Assembly: GCA_033852075.1 (NCBI GenBank)
Contig: JAWSVC010000003.1
Span: 1-64,000 of the forward strand
Direction of reading: 5' to 3'
Origin: QZLE01 sp033852075
GTDB taxonomy: Bacteria > Pseudomonadota > Gammaproteobacteria > QZLD01
Length of the DNA: 64,000 nt
The notes beneath the pieces are model-generated. The model was given only the letters and a program-made list of their open reading frames with translations. It did not search any database and was not told where the DNA came from. Shown one piece after another: positions 45,168-54,792 of the stretch. The position numbers and the translations under genes were made by a program. Within the stretch, counting starts at the first letter, position 1; each line of letters begins with the position of its first letter.

Positions 45168-45860
45168 CTATGAGTCAGTTTTAGAGTGCGCCTGACGCTG
45201 AATGATGCCTAGAAATTCTTCGACAAAAATATCATATCTATTAACAATTCTTTCTACCTTTGTCGAAAAGCGATTATAGGCAACAACAGCCGGAATAGCA
45301 GCAAACAAACCTATTGCTGTTGCTATCAATGCCTCAGCAATACCTGGAGCCACCGTCGACAAGGTTGCTTGTTTTATAGCTCCAAGAGCCATAAATGAAT
45401 TCATGATTCCCCATACTGTTCCAAAAAGTCCAACATAAGGACTAGTTGAGCCTACGGTCGCTAAAAATGGAATGGTAAGCTCAAGAGAATCAACCTCACG
45501 GCTTAATTCAACCTGCATCGCTCGATTGGTTGCACTGATTATTATTTCCGGATCTGATGAAGCTGACGAAGACCTTCGTAAACGAGAAAATTCTTTAAAT
45601 CCTGCCAGAAAGATACGCTCCATCCCCCCTGCTTGATCCTGTTTGCGGCTAATATTGCTATACATATCACTAAGATCACCGCCAGACCAAAACCTTTGTT
45701 CAAACCCGTTTGCTGATTTTATTGCTAATTGTAGTTGTTTGATTTTGCGAAAAATCATTGCCCAAGAAACAATTGATGCCATTACCAGTGAAAGCATTAC
45801 AAACTTTACAACAATTCCCGCATCACTGATTATGTCGAAAAACGACGGGACCTCATTCAT
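45168..45860 (-). CDS. tolQ: Tol-Pal system protein TolQ
   Basis: A 230-residue MotA/TolQ/ExbB-family protein with three membrane spans (about 16-38, 138-160 and 172-195) and the family segment GLFGTVWGIMNSF. The frame opens at 45905, but the ATG at 45860 with GGAG 8 nt upstream gives the E. coli length. It is the first gene of the operon; ybgC, often placed before tolQ, is not here. Confidence 0.96.
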   Translation of the reverse strand: MNEVPSFFDIISDAGIVVKFVMLSLVMASIVSWAMIFRKIKQLQLAIKSANGFEQRFWSGGDLSDMYSNISRKQDQAGGMERIFLAGFKEFSRLRRSSSASSDPEIIISATNRAMQVELSREVDSLELTIPFLATVGSTSPYVGLFGTVWGIMNSFMALGAIKQATLSTVAPGIAEALIATAIGLFAAIPAVVAYNRFSTKVERIVNRYDIFVEEFLGIIQRQAHSKTDS

Positions 45861-46086
45861 TCCATTTTCTCCATTATCCTTTAACAGCCTCTTGCAATAT
45901 CGCAAGAAGATACGACATTACCAGTTGAACATAATATACCAGATTTATTTTGTTTTATTATAAAAACTGGTTTTGCCCTACGATTATTTGCTAAGACTTT
46001 CTTAATTTAAAATGGTTCGAAAAAATTTAACCTTGTTGTCAACCAAGTGGCGTTTTGTTCGTTATTATTGATAAGAGGTTAGGTTT

Positions 46087-46722
46087 ATGAGTATTAGTTT
46101 CACATACAACCTTTTGGCACTAGAATTATCCTATGATAATCCTATAGTTATTATTTTATTACCTTGGAGCAGAACCCTGGTTGATTTAGCCGAAAAATAT
46201 AAGTTAAATACTTTTTTGCAAAAGACTGAAAAAAGAGCCTTTCGCATTGCCCTTTCTTATACTCAAGATAGGGATGAAGCTTTAGATATAGTCCAGGACA
46301 GTATGATCAAACTTGCAAGGTCGTATGGTTCAAAACCAGAATCTGAACTAACTCCTCTATTTTACAGAATCCTTTATAACACTATAAAGGATTGGAAGCG
46401 CAAACATTTTATTAAAAATAAAATATTTGCATTTATACATAAAGATAACTCTGACAATGATCAGAATCCAATAATGATGACCATTGATCATTCTCAGCAT
46501 GTTGAAAAGAATATTATTAACCAAGAAACACTAGGAGAAGTCGAAATTGCGATAGCAAATCTCCCAGAAAGACAACGCCAAGCCTTTACATTAAGAATCT
46601 GGGAAGGGCTGGATGTAAAACAAAGCGCGCAAGTTATGTCTTGCTCTGAAGGTAGCGTTAAGACCCATCTTTCTCGCGCGTTAAACTCTATTAAACAATC
46701 TTTAGGTGAGGCAATATCATGA
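46087..46722 (+). CDS. ECF-type RNA polymerase sigma factor
   Basis: A 211-residue sigma factor with region 2 (ALSYTQDRDEALDIVQDSMIKLAR, about residues 57-80) and region 4 (LPERQRQAFTLRIWEGLDVKQSAQVMSCSEGSVKTHLSRAL, about 157-197). No region 3 is present. The N-terminal 35 residues before LVDLAEKYKLN are unusual, so the true start could be further downstream, but the ATG at 46087 has a GAGG ribosome site. The stop overlaps the next gene by 4 nt (ATGA), the usual coupling of an ECF sigma factor with its membrane partner. Confidence 0.9.
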   Translation: MSISFTYNLLALELSYDNPIVIILLPWSRTLVDLAEKYKLNTFLQKTEKRAFRIALSYTQDRDEALDIVQDSMIKLARSYGSKPESELTPLFYRILYNTIKDWKRKHFIKNKIFAFIHKDNSDNDQNPIMMTIDHSQHVEKNIINQETLGEVEIAIANLPERQRQAFTLRIWEGLDVKQSAQVMSCSEGSVKTHLSRALNSIKQSLGEAIS

Positions 46723-47093
46723 ACGAAGAAACTGATAAAAAATTTATTGCTGATCTCCAAACACAGCTTGAACAAAGTGAAAACAATATAGATGGCTCAA
46801 CCAGATCCAAACTTACCCAAGCCCGCTATACTGCCCTAGAAAAATGCGATCAGGCTAATACTAAAAGCTGGAAACTTCCTGCTTTTGCGGCAGCTACATT
46901 TGCCTCATTAATTCTTAGTCTTGCTGTTTTTCTTAACTTTAATAATAACAAGACTGCCAATGATTATCTTATGAGCGAATATGAATATACGGCCTATATA
47001 GATTCTTCAGACCCAATTTTCGGCAACTATACATATAACTACGAAGATGAAAACGAATTCTATCAATGGCTTGATAATTTAGAAGAGTCTTAA
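46719..47093 (+). CDS. DUF3619-like membrane protein, probable anti-sigma factor
   Basis: A 124-residue protein with a cytoplasmic N-terminal segment (residues 1-50), one membrane span (about 53-73: LPAFAAATFASLILSLAVFL) and a short acidic periplasmic tail rich in Tyr, Glu and Asp. It resembles DUF3619 proteins, which lie behind ECF sigma genes. The overlap with the sigma gene and the N-in topology fit an anti-sigma role; this is inferred. Confidence 0.65.
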   Translation: MNEETDKKFIADLQTQLEQSENNIDGSTRSKLTQARYTALEKCDQANTKSWKLPAFAAATFASLILSLAVFLNFNNNKTANDYLMSEYEYTAYIDSSDPIFGNYTYNYEDENEFYQWLDNLEES

Positions 47094-47155
47094 ACTACAC
47101 CCCCCATCAAAAGACAACACACCAAGACTCTTCTTTCAAGATTGTTAACCAAAAG

Positions 47156-47183
47156 TTGACACATAAACTCTAATTTTTAGCAT
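47156..47183 (+). promoter_or_regulatory. Possible promoter upstream of the 47324 gene
   Basis: TTGACA (47156-47161), 16-nt spacer and TAGCAT (47178-47183). A direct repeat AAGACCATGT occurs twice further downstream, near 47225 and 47239, and may bind a regulator. Confidence 0.35.
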
Positions 47184-47323
47184 ATTTACTATATATTTAC
47201 ACCCAACCCCACCCCATAATAAAAAGACCATGTAGACAAGACCATGTTGTTAGATAACAAGTCTATTTACAATGCCAATTTTTCTCTGTAATGTGGAATA
47301 TAGGCGGAAAAAGGAATATAAAA

Positions 47324-47764
47324 ATGGATAGAAGCGAAATTTGCAATCTTTTTATAAATAAACACCCTGATGATATTGTACGCATGACAGCAGAAGTCGC
47401 TAGAAAACTTACCACTATTTATGAAAATGACTTTGGATACAAAGGATTATACTTCTGCATGGTTGGCATAACGTCTCCAGATAAAACAGCATGTGCTTCT
47501 ACAAAAGATTATCTAGTCAACCTTCTTACAGAACTAAAAGATAATTCAGAAGCTAAACCTCATCACCTTTCAACCATCCAATCCATGTTATTCGCAACTC
47601 AAGCATCTATAAGCGAATCCATCGATGATATCCATAATAAGTGTATTGATTCAATTGAGCATGCACTAACCGCATCATCACAGGAACCAGATATCAACAG
47701 TAACATTTATAGCTGCATAGACCTTTGGAAGAAAAAATGGCATAACTGTTCAACATCACTATAA
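47324..47764 (+). CDS. Small cytoplasmic protein of unknown function
   Basis: A 146-residue protein without signal peptide or membrane span. I do not recognise it. It is largely helical with five to six scattered Cys (for example CMVGITSPDKTACAS and NIYSCIDLWKKKWHNC). The ATG at 47324 is used because AAGGA lies 8 nt upstream; the frame opens at 47291. It converges with the hybrid kinase gene, their stops being 22 bp apart. Confidence 0.6.
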   Translation: MDRSEICNLFINKHPDDIVRMTAEVARKLTTIYENDFGYKGLYFCMVGITSPDKTACASTKDYLVNLLTELKDNSEAKPHHLSTIQSMLFATQASISESIDDIHNKCIDSIEHALTASSQEPDINSNIYSCIDLWKKKWHNCSTSL

Positions 47765-47785
47765 ATCACACTCACAATAAATATT

Positions 47786-50587
47786 TTAATTACTAAGCAA
47801 TTCCGACAACATCGACGCAAACTTTTCAATATCAATAGGCTTTGTAATGGAACCATTAATTTCATATGGCTCCATATCAGAAATGACATCATCCACTGTA
47901 TCTGCAGTCAATATCACTATAGGGATAGAACTACCTTGTTCCCTAATTTTTTTAACCGCCTCAAACCCAGTCATGCGCGGCATATGTAGGTCCATTACGA
48001 TAAGATCAACGTTTTCCTCTTCCAAATACTCTAGAACCTCTAAACCATCATCACACAATATTGTTTCTGCACCAAGATCTGCCAATATTTCCATAGCAAT
48101 AACCTGACTCATTTTATCATCTTCAGCAACCAAAATGCGTTTACCATCCAGCCTTGGCAAAGAATCATCAAACACAGGAAATGGTTCTGTTTGCTCTGCA
48201 AACAGCTCTGGAGATTCAACATCAATCTCAAACCAAAAAATTGACCCTTTACCTAACTCACTTTCACACCCTATAGAGCCACCATGCAAATCCACCAGTT
48301 TTTTACAAATTGATAGTCCGAGACCTGAACCTCCAAACTCTCTGGTTGTTGATTCATCTGCCTGAGTAAATGCTTCAAAAAGATACTGCTCATTTGGATT
48401 TTCTATTCCAATCCCTGTATCAGAAACCTCAAACTTAACCAACATTGCTTCATCCCTTCTTTCAATTGCGGTTAGTTTAACGTTAACCTTTCCTTGTTCT
48501 GTAAATTTCAGTGCATTTGAAACAAGATTGATTAATATTTGACTCAAACGTAGCTGATCACCGATTAAAATTGCAGGAATAGCCGGATCAACATCTATTG
48601 AGAAATCAAGTTTCTTTTCCTGAGCCTCTTCAATAAACATGTCATATACTTTTTTAAGTAAATCTTTTAATAGAAAATTAGCTCTTTCCAACTCAAGCAT
48701 TCCCGCTTCTATCTTTGAAAAATCTAAAATATCATTGATTATACCCAGCAAGACATCAGAAGAATGACGGATTCTTTGGAAATATTCTTTAATCTTATCC
48801 GTCATATCACCTCGATTTAATGCAATATCTGTAAATCCAATAATTGCGTTCATAGGTGTCCGAATTTCATGGCTCATTGTCGCTAAGAATCTACCTTTGG
48901 CCTGTGCAATCGCCTCTGCTTTTGCCCAAGCAACTTCTGCTACCTCTTTTTCCTTTTTATCACTAATATCGTTAAATGATCCTTCGTAACGCTTTTCTTT
49001 GGTATTTTCGTCATAGACCAGCTTAATTGTACATAACCCCCATCCTGCAGCTCCCCCTTTTTTATTATGATAAACCTCAAACTTCACTGGATTTCCGTTC
49101 AGCTCTAAAGTATCTAATTTTCTCTTATATTCTTCATAGTCTTTGGCATATACAAATAATGTATTGAAAATATCCCCAAAATTATCTTTGAAATCCTGAA
49201 ATGATTCACACCCAAAACACTCAAATAAAGCAGGATTTGCATTTTCAATTTCTCGATCATAATTTAAACGAAATAACCCGTCGGCTACATTATTGTATAT
49301 AGTTTCATATTGACGCAGATACTCTAATGAGGCTTGCTGTGCTTCTTGCCTTTTGTATCTTTCCTCCATGATCTTTTGGCTAAGAGCATAAGAAAGCAAT
49401 AGAATTTGAGCAATCATTCCTAAATATTGTAGGTATGCTACAGATTCATTCATTTTTATGAGGCCGTTATCAAGCAACACAATAAAGGCTACAGCCACAA
49501 TGAATAACACATTACCTAAAAAGAAATACTTTGCTGCTTTTATCCCTAAAAACCAACAATAACAAGACACAATTATTGAAGTTATAGCAGTTATAAATGC
49601 AATTGCTCCGATTATTATTCCAACAAAATAATATTCATTTAATACATATATCATTGCAGTAGCAAATATTGATATTGAAAGAAAAATGTTTGCTCCTACT
49701 CTTAATAAAGGTATTTCTCGTTCTTTCAAAATAAATTGCGAGAAAAATTTGATAAAGAAAATCATGGCTATCCCGCCAAAAAATGAGACCGACCTATCCA
49801 AAAAGGCCCCACCTGATACCGCAATATATTGATGAAGATATCCCTCAACTCCCATCCTACATAATAAAAATGTAAAAATATAAAAAGAGAAATACAGATA
49901 TAAACTGTCTCTCAACATCACAGATATAGAAAAATTATATATAGCCATTACTAGCATCAAACCAAGTATTAATCCCATTACTACCTGATGATGAGCTAGC
50001 GAACCAATGGTATCTTTTAAAGAGCGGATTTTTAGTTGGAACCTCATAGGTCCATTGGAATAGAAACGCATATATAGTGTTTTTTCAATATATGGTAAAA
50101 CTGAAGTTGAAAATAAATGATGAGGAAAATCAAATTCTCTTTCGCCAAATGGCAACTTATCTCCTGTTGTTAAAACCCTTAATTCACCATTTGGAGAAAC
50201 ATCATAAAGTTCTACTAGATCAATAAACGGACTGGTTTGCTCAACTATCCATTGTCTTTCATTAATTTCTCTAATATCTTCAGGCTTCCATAAAATCGAA
50301 AATTTAACCCAAACAGCCCTATCCCCATACCCAAGATTCAAAGAGTTATCACTTATAGGCTTAAAATTATTAATAAACCCTGGCATTGACACCTGCGCAT
50401 AACTTAATTCTGCCGACTCATCAATATAATAATCAGCATATGCACCAAGGTTAATAACATCTGTATTTTCATTAAGTACCGCTACCTGCTGGTTCGCAAC
50501 AGCACATTTTGAAAAGACTGCGATAAAAAAGAATAACCATAACAGAAGCATCCATTTAATTGATAATTTGCTACAAGCCCCAACCAT
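47786..50587 (-). CDS. 7TMR-DISM hybrid sensor histidine kinase
   Basis: A 933-residue hybrid kinase. The order is signal/N-terminal span, a 7TMR-DISMED2 periplasmic sensor (about 38-175; AVWVKFSILW, TLYMRFYSNGPMRFQLKI), a seven-span DISM region (about 195-405), a PAS domain (about 425-545), HisKA with FLATMSHEIRTPMNAIIGF (His about 573), HATPase with NLVSNALKF, DTGIGI and GGSGLGLSI, and a receiver domain (about 812-930) with ILVAEDDK and the phospho-acceptor Asp in LIVMDLHMPRMTG. DISM sensors are thought to bind carbohydrates or similar ligands. There is no dedicated response regulator or output gene beside it. Confidence 0.93.
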   Translation of the reverse strand: MVGACSKLSIKWMLLLWLFFFIAVFSKCAVANQQVAVLNENTDVINLGAYADYYIDESAELSYAQVSMPGFINNFKPISDNSLNLGYGDRAVWVKFSILWKPEDIREINERQWIVEQTSPFIDLVELYDVSPNGELRVLTTGDKLPFGEREFDFPHHLFSTSVLPYIEKTLYMRFYSNGPMRFQLKIRSLKDTIGSLAHHQVVMGLILGLMLVMAIYNFSISVMLRDSLYLYFSFYIFTFLLCRMGVEGYLHQYIAVSGGAFLDRSVSFFGGIAMIFFIKFFSQFILKEREIPLLRVGANIFLSISIFATAMIYVLNEYYFVGIIIGAIAFITAITSIIVSCYCWFLGIKAAKYFFLGNVLFIVAVAFIVLLDNGLIKMNESVAYLQYLGMIAQILLLSYALSQKIMEERYKRQEAQQASLEYLRQYETIYNNVADGLFRLNYDREIENANPALFECFGCESFQDFKDNFGDIFNTLFVYAKDYEEYKRKLDTLELNGNPVKFEVYHNKKGGAAGWGLCTIKLVYDENTKEKRYEGSFNDISDKKEKEVAEVAWAKAEAIAQAKGRFLATMSHEIRTPMNAIIGFTDIALNRGDMTDKIKEYFQRIRHSSDVLLGIINDILDFSKIEAGMLELERANFLLKDLLKKVYDMFIEEAQEKKLDFSIDVDPAIPAILIGDQLRLSQILINLVSNALKFTEQGKVNVKLTAIERRDEAMLVKFEVSDTGIGIENPNEQYLFEAFTQADESTTREFGGSGLGLSICKKLVDLHGGSIGCESELGKGSIFWFEIDVESPELFAEQTEPFPVFDDSLPRLDGKRILVAEDDKMSQVIAMEILADLGAETILCDDGLEVLEYLEEENVDLIVMDLHMPRMTGFEAVKKIREQGSSIPIVILTADTVDDVISDMEPYEINGSITKPIDIEKFASMLSELLSN

Positions 50588-51156
50588 TTAGAATCCTTTT
50601 AAATTTTAAGTGCCCCAATAAACAATATTAGTACAACTAAATAATATTTTGGGCTATACGAATAATATTTCATCTCTCAATGTGACATTTCGCACATCAC
50701 TAACAATCGTTAGCCTCAAACAATTACTATTTACCCATTTTTGAGATAATTACATACGCTTTATAAGCTTTATGCGAGATAGATTTATCTGCATAAAACC
50801 ATTCAACCTCATATATTTAACATACCAAGCGTCATGTTTTACTGCACCTTATGCAGTATTTTCTAATATTCTAAATATCGCTTTGATATTTTTCCTATAC
50901 TTTTTTATCCTCCATGTTTTTTTATAACATACTGTTTTTAAAAACTTAAATATTAGCATTCTTAAATATAACTAACATAAGACTCATGTCGCACCTTTTT
51001 TTTCCTATAAAAATGTTAGCGTTCGACAAAAAATTCTTGGATAATCAATATCAAAGACGCATATAAAGAATACAATCGTCTTATCGTTATGCAGTTAAAC
51101 CAGCCAAGATTCCACTCGGTCAGGAGCCTTGGCATCAAAATATTAAGGATCATAAC
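50588..51156. other. AT-rich intergenic region with a CRP-like half-perfect site
   Basis: The 569 bp between the divergent hybrid kinase and AP2-like genes hold no credible open frame. TGTGA-CATTTC-GCACA at 50681-50696 resembles a CRP site with one mismatch, about 100 bp upstream of the kinase start. Near 51100-51130 a GCCAAG/CTTGGC pair could fold in the leader of the AP2-like gene. Confidence 0.4.
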
Positions 51157-51705
51157 ATGCCTATATATGAAATTACTGAGCCAGGTGGCGCTCAGCGCCT
51201 TCGTGTAGCCGTAGGCGTAAATGGTGAGCTTCGCCAAAAATACTTCACCCTTACCAAAAACAGCAAAAGGATTTCAGAAGAGGCAGAGCTGAAAGTTTGG
51301 AAACAAGCAGAAAAGCTTAATGCAAAGTGGGAAAAAGAGAAGGAGGAAGCAGCACGCAAAAGAGCTGTTGCTGCTAAAACGACAAAGCGAGGCAAATCAG
51401 TTTACGATACAGGAATTCGTGGATTGAAAATGGTTTGGGTTGTTAAAAAACGTCCTAACAGCGTCCACTACCGACCTTCTTTTAAAATCCATGTTGCTGA
51501 AGGCCATACACAACAAGGAGTTCTGTCTGTTGGTCACAAAAAGGCCTGGAAACTAGCCGTAAAAAAATACTGTGACATTAAAAACATTCATAGGAATTCT
51601 CATTTAGTCGAAAGAATTCCTCCAAAAGAGAAATGGGAAGAGTTAAGACAATACTATAACAAGGAACTTGGATGGGATATCCCTGAAATTGTAATCCCTG
51701 AATAA
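51157..51705 (+). CDS. Unrecognised basic protein with AP2-like segments, paralogue B
   Basis: A 182-residue protein, paralogous along its length to the product of 38271-38783. Shared landmarks are KYFTLTKNSKRI (residues 28-39), a charged helix (45-75), TGIRGLKM (85-92), a strand FKIHVA (109-114), AWKLAVKKY (130-138) and HLVERIPPK (149-157). The start MPIYEITEPGG plus VNGELRQKYF resembles the arm-DNA-binding (AP2-like) domain of tyrosine integrases, but no catalytic domain follows. DNA binding is inferred. AAGGA precedes the ATG and a strong terminator follows the gene. Confidence 0.65.
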   Translation: MPIYEITEPGGAQRLRVAVGVNGELRQKYFTLTKNSKRISEEAELKVWKQAEKLNAKWEKEKEEAARKRAVAAKTTKRGKSVYDTGIRGLKMVWVVKKRPNSVHYRPSFKIHVAEGHTQQGVLSVGHKKAWKLAVKKYCDIKNIHRNSHLVERIPPKEKWEELRQYYNKELGWDIPEIVIPE

Positions 51706-51731
51706 ATTTCAAGTTTTCCCTTTATTGCGTT

Positions 51732-51764
51732 AAATTAAGGCCCTTTTTTATAGGGCCTTAATTT
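51732..51764. terminator. Bidirectional terminator shared by the AP2-like and HD-GYP genes
   Basis: Perfect 12-bp stem AAATTAAGGCCC (51732-51743) with GGGCCTTAATTT (51753-51764) and a U-rich loop. The stop codon of the leftward HD-GYP gene (51758) lies inside the right arm. Confidence 0.85.
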
Positions 51765-52939
51765 ATATAAACCCTGTTATGAATTCTTATTACCAAATTA
51801 AAGATTGATACCCATTTAGGACAAAAATGATGTCCCTGACAGGCGTTTATCTCTGATATCGCCCTAAATATCGATCTATTTTTTGTTCTTGCCATAACTG
51901 AATAAAATGCATCGCAAATTGCCAGAATCTTAGCCCCATCACAAATTTCCTCTTCTTTGGTACCTTCAGGATAACCTGTGCCGTCCATTTTCTCGTGATG
52001 TTGATAGACTATCCATGCTGCTTCATTCCATCCTTCCATTAAGTCTATATTTTCAATCACCCAACCAGGATGCTCTCGCAACTGATCTCGCTGCTCTTTA
52101 GTAAACTTTCCTTTTTCATCTAATAATTCATTAGGTAAAAATCTCATACCAACATCATGCAAATAGACTGCTGCCTGTAACTGGTAAAAGTCAACGCAAT
52201 TTCTGGCTATAGCATTCATACCTAAGGCTATTGGCATCATAAAGTCAGTTCTTCCTGCCCAGTTTTTGTGAATCAAATCTACTTCATCCGCCAAACTCTT
52301 AAAGAACTCCAAATCTTCTTCTAACTTTGCATTTTTTTCCCTCAGAATCCTTTGCGACTCTAAATCCGGAATTGCAATTTTATTATCTTGAACAAGTTCA
52401 GCTACAGCTTCTTTTACAAGATTTTGTTGCACTATGGTTTCTACATCATCACCAAGAGAAACTGTTCCGCCTGTAAGAATTTCTCTCGTCTGCTTAGCTG
52501 CATCTAACTCTTTACCTTTTGTCATATTTAAAAGTGGATTAAGAGCGGATTTTACAGCGTTATATGAATCTATACGTACAAAACCAAATTTATAAGCATC
52601 CTCCCCCATAAATACAATTCTATCTAGAATCATCAGTATCGCTTCTGGAAAATGACCTCGGAATTCCATTCCTGCGTCATTCATTCTGTCAATTACGGAC
52701 TCAACTACAGTAATAAGTTCTAAAATTGGATCACAATGGGAAGCAAATGCCCTATTTTTTATTAAATCCAGGCTGCGAGAAAACTGATCCGTAAGTTCGA
52801 TAACTTCTTGAAGTTTTATATCATCTTGCTCTAATTTCAGTAATCCGAACTCAATCTGCTCAACCTCTTGGGTAAGCATATCATAAAAATCTTCTAGAGT
52901 TTCCTTATCTGAAGCAAGCTCAATGACCTGGTCCATCAT
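51758..52939 (-). CDS. HD-GYP domain protein, probable c-di-GMP phosphodiesterase
   Basis: A 393-residue protein. Residues 1-190 are helical with no named domain that I can assign. Residues about 215-390 form an HD-GYP domain: HD pair in AAVYLHDVGM (about 261-270), REHPGWVIENI, YQHHEKMDGTGYPEG (GYP motif, about 317-331), AKILAICDAFYSVMA. The usual metal and GYP residues are intact, so it should cleave c-di-GMP. There is no receiver domain. It may serve the same network as the PilZ protein at 16043. Confidence 0.88.
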   Translation of the reverse strand: MMDQVIELASDKETLEDFYDMLTQEVEQIEFGLLKLEQDDIKLQEVIELTDQFSRSLDLIKNRAFASHCDPILELITVVESVIDRMNDAGMEFRGHFPEAILMILDRIVFMGEDAYKFGFVRIDSYNAVKSALNPLLNMTKGKELDAAKQTREILTGGTVSLGDDVETIVQQNLVKEAVAELVQDNKIAIPDLESQRILREKNAKLEEDLEFFKSLADEVDLIHKNWAGRTDFMMPIALGMNAIARNCVDFYQLQAAVYLHDVGMRFLPNELLDEKGKFTKEQRDQLREHPGWVIENIDLMEGWNEAAWIVYQHHEKMDGTGYPEGTKEEEICDGAKILAICDAFYSVMARTKNRSIFRAISEINACQGHHFCPKWVSIFNLVIRIHNRVYIN

Positions 52940-52994
52940 AAAATCCCTTTATATTTTTTACGTCCTTTTAAAGTATAGGCGATTCTATCCAGCT

Positions 52995-53714
52995 TTAGTT
53001 AGAAATTAGCTTTGTATTCTGAGCTACCACCTCTTTTTTTGGAGTTTGGCCATTAATTTCTTGTTGTTTGCTAATTGATGGGGCTTTATTAACTAAAGGT
53101 TTCTTACCTGTTAAAGACTCTTTGTTAGCTTCTGCTGAAGGCTCTTTATTCGCTTTCGCTGAAGACTCTTTACCAGCTGAAGGCTCTTCTTCTGTTTGCT
53201 CTTTACTATTATCTTGTTTAATCTGCCCCGTATTTGAGCCTTCTTCTTGCTTATCATGCATAATCTTATCAAGGTATTTATTTTTGTATTCTTGTCCGAA
53301 CACAAAAATCTTAGAAGTTAGCGGCCACCCCTTTTCATCAGTAACAAGCACCTCCCATCTTCCTTTTAAACCCTCATCCAGTGTCTTACGTGAAAAAATA
53401 CGCCAACGAGGGCCTCCGATATCAAATGTAACTCGTGAAACTTCCTTCCCCTCAAACTCCCAGCGATGAGTTACTTGGTGTCCTGTCATATACAACACCT
53501 CTGTAAAAAAGAATATTTCTTTAGCTGTATCATCGACAAAAATAACATCATCATATGGCTCACGCTGATCCATCTTTGTCGCAAATTGAGCTCTGGAAAT
53601 TTTACCGCCATGCTGTTTTCCACCCGGGGCGGCTATTATTTCCTGCCAACCAAGCATTAAAGTCAAAAACATTGCCAAAAATAAAAAAGATCTGCTCTGA
53701 GCTTTTATGATCAT
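52995..53714 (-). CDS. DUF2914 domain protein with a Lys/Glu/Ser-rich tail
   Basis: About 239 residues. An N-terminal signal or anchor (about 10-28) precedes a DUF2914 domain at about 40-140 (ISRAQFATKMDQREPYDDV, FFFTEVLYMTGHQVTHRWEFEG, FDIGGPRWRIFSRKTL). The last ~95 residues are low-complexity, with repeated KEPSAEANKES-like units. The function is unknown; the domain probably lies in the periplasm. The ATG at 53714 has a better-spaced GAGG than the one at 53720. Confidence 0.75.
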   Translation of the reverse strand: MIIKAQSRSFLFLAMFLTLMLGWQEIIAAPGGKQHGGKISRAQFATKMDQREPYDDVIFVDDTAKEIFFFTEVLYMTGHQVTHRWEFEGKEVSRVTFDIGGPRWRIFSRKTLDEGLKGRWEVLVTDEKGWPLTSKIFVFGQEYKNKYLDKIMHDKQEEGSNTGQIKQDNSKEQTEEEPSAGKESSAKANKEPSAEANKESLTGKKPLVNKAPSISKQQEINGQTPKKEVVAQNTKLISN

Positions 53715-53919
53715 CTCCATGCCTCATTATTCTTCATATAAAAACATTCCTTATAACCTGCTCAGAATAATTAATCATCTATTTATAGCTTTTTAACTTC
53801 CGTACAGGTAATAAAAAGAATATCAGTAGCTATCACAATAACAACCATTTTTTATATTCCAGCATAGTTTTTATGTTAATATCAGACACGATTAACGATA
53901 ATTTATATGGAATCTATTA

Positions 53920-54732
53920 ATGATCTATTCCAAAATGCCTCCAGCGGTTCTTGTTTTTGCTGGCTCAGATCCAACTGGAGGGGCTGGCATTCAAGCATCT
54001 ATTGAGTCTATAACCAGCGCTGGATGTCACCCAGTAACAGTTGTTACAGCTATTACCATACAAGACACTGAAGATGTTCATGGTTATGCTCCTTTGGATC
54101 ACGAAATAATAATCGAGCAAGCCAGAGCCGTTTTAGAAGATATTCCCATAAATGCCATCCATATTGGTATGATTGGCAGTGCAGATGCTGCCGAGGCTAT
54201 TCACAGTATTCTAATAGATTATCCCGATATTCCTGTAGTACTTGATCCCATTTTATTCGCTGGCGGAGGAACTCCTTTAGCAGATGAGGATATAGCGGAA
54301 ATAATGGTCAATTTGATCATGCCTTTAACCACTATAGTAACTCCTAATAGCAATGAGGCTTATACTCTTTCACCAGGAGCAGACTCCCTTGATGCCTGTG
54401 CCAATTCTATGCTGGATTATGGCTGCGAATATGTACTTATAACCGGAACACACAATAGCACTACAAATGTTGTAAATACTCTATATTCTGCGGACAGCAG
54501 TAGCGCTACTCGTTACGAATGGGATCGTCTGCCAAATAGCTATCATGGGTCTGGATGTACATTAGCTGCAAGTATTGCAGCACACATTGCTAAAGATGAA
54601 TCGATCGAAATCGCTGTTAAGAAAGCTCAAGAATTTACATGGAACGCGCTAAAACACGGTACTAGAATGGGTATGGGACAATATATTCCAAATAGATTTT
54701 ATTGGACATCGTTCAACCAAAACAAAAACTAA
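53920..54732 (+). CDS. thiD: Hydroxymethylpyrimidine/phosphomethylpyrimidine kinase
   Basis: A 270-residue ribokinase-like enzyme that makes HMP-pyrophosphate for thiamine synthesis. Motifs: VLVFAGSDPTGGAGIQASIE (about residues 10-29), the VVLDPILFAGGG strand, TPNSNEAY and the anion-hole GSGCTLAASIA (about 211-221). It has no fused ThiE domain; thiE follows 60 bp later. No TPP riboswitch (THI box) is seen in the 200 bp upstream. Confidence 0.93.
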   Translation: MIYSKMPPAVLVFAGSDPTGGAGIQASIESITSAGCHPVTVVTAITIQDTEDVHGYAPLDHEIIIEQARAVLEDIPINAIHIGMIGSADAAEAIHSILIDYPDIPVVLDPILFAGGGTPLADEDIAEIMVNLIMPLTTIVTPNSNEAYTLSPGADSLDACANSMLDYGCEYVLITGTHNSTTNVVNTLYSADSSSATRYEWDRLPNSYHGSGCTLAASIAAHIAKDESIEIAVKKAQEFTWNALKHGTRMGMGQYIPNRFYWTSFNQNKN

Positions 54733-54792
54733 CAATTGCCGTTTATAAAAAAAATTTACTATTACGAAGTTTGGTTTTAAAGGGATTATGTT

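Noticed and set aside
50681..50696. CRP-like site TGTGA-N6-GCACA before the hybrid kinase
   Set aside because: One half-site is imperfect, there is no well-placed -10 or -35, and such matches are common by chance; it is only mentioned in the gap entry.
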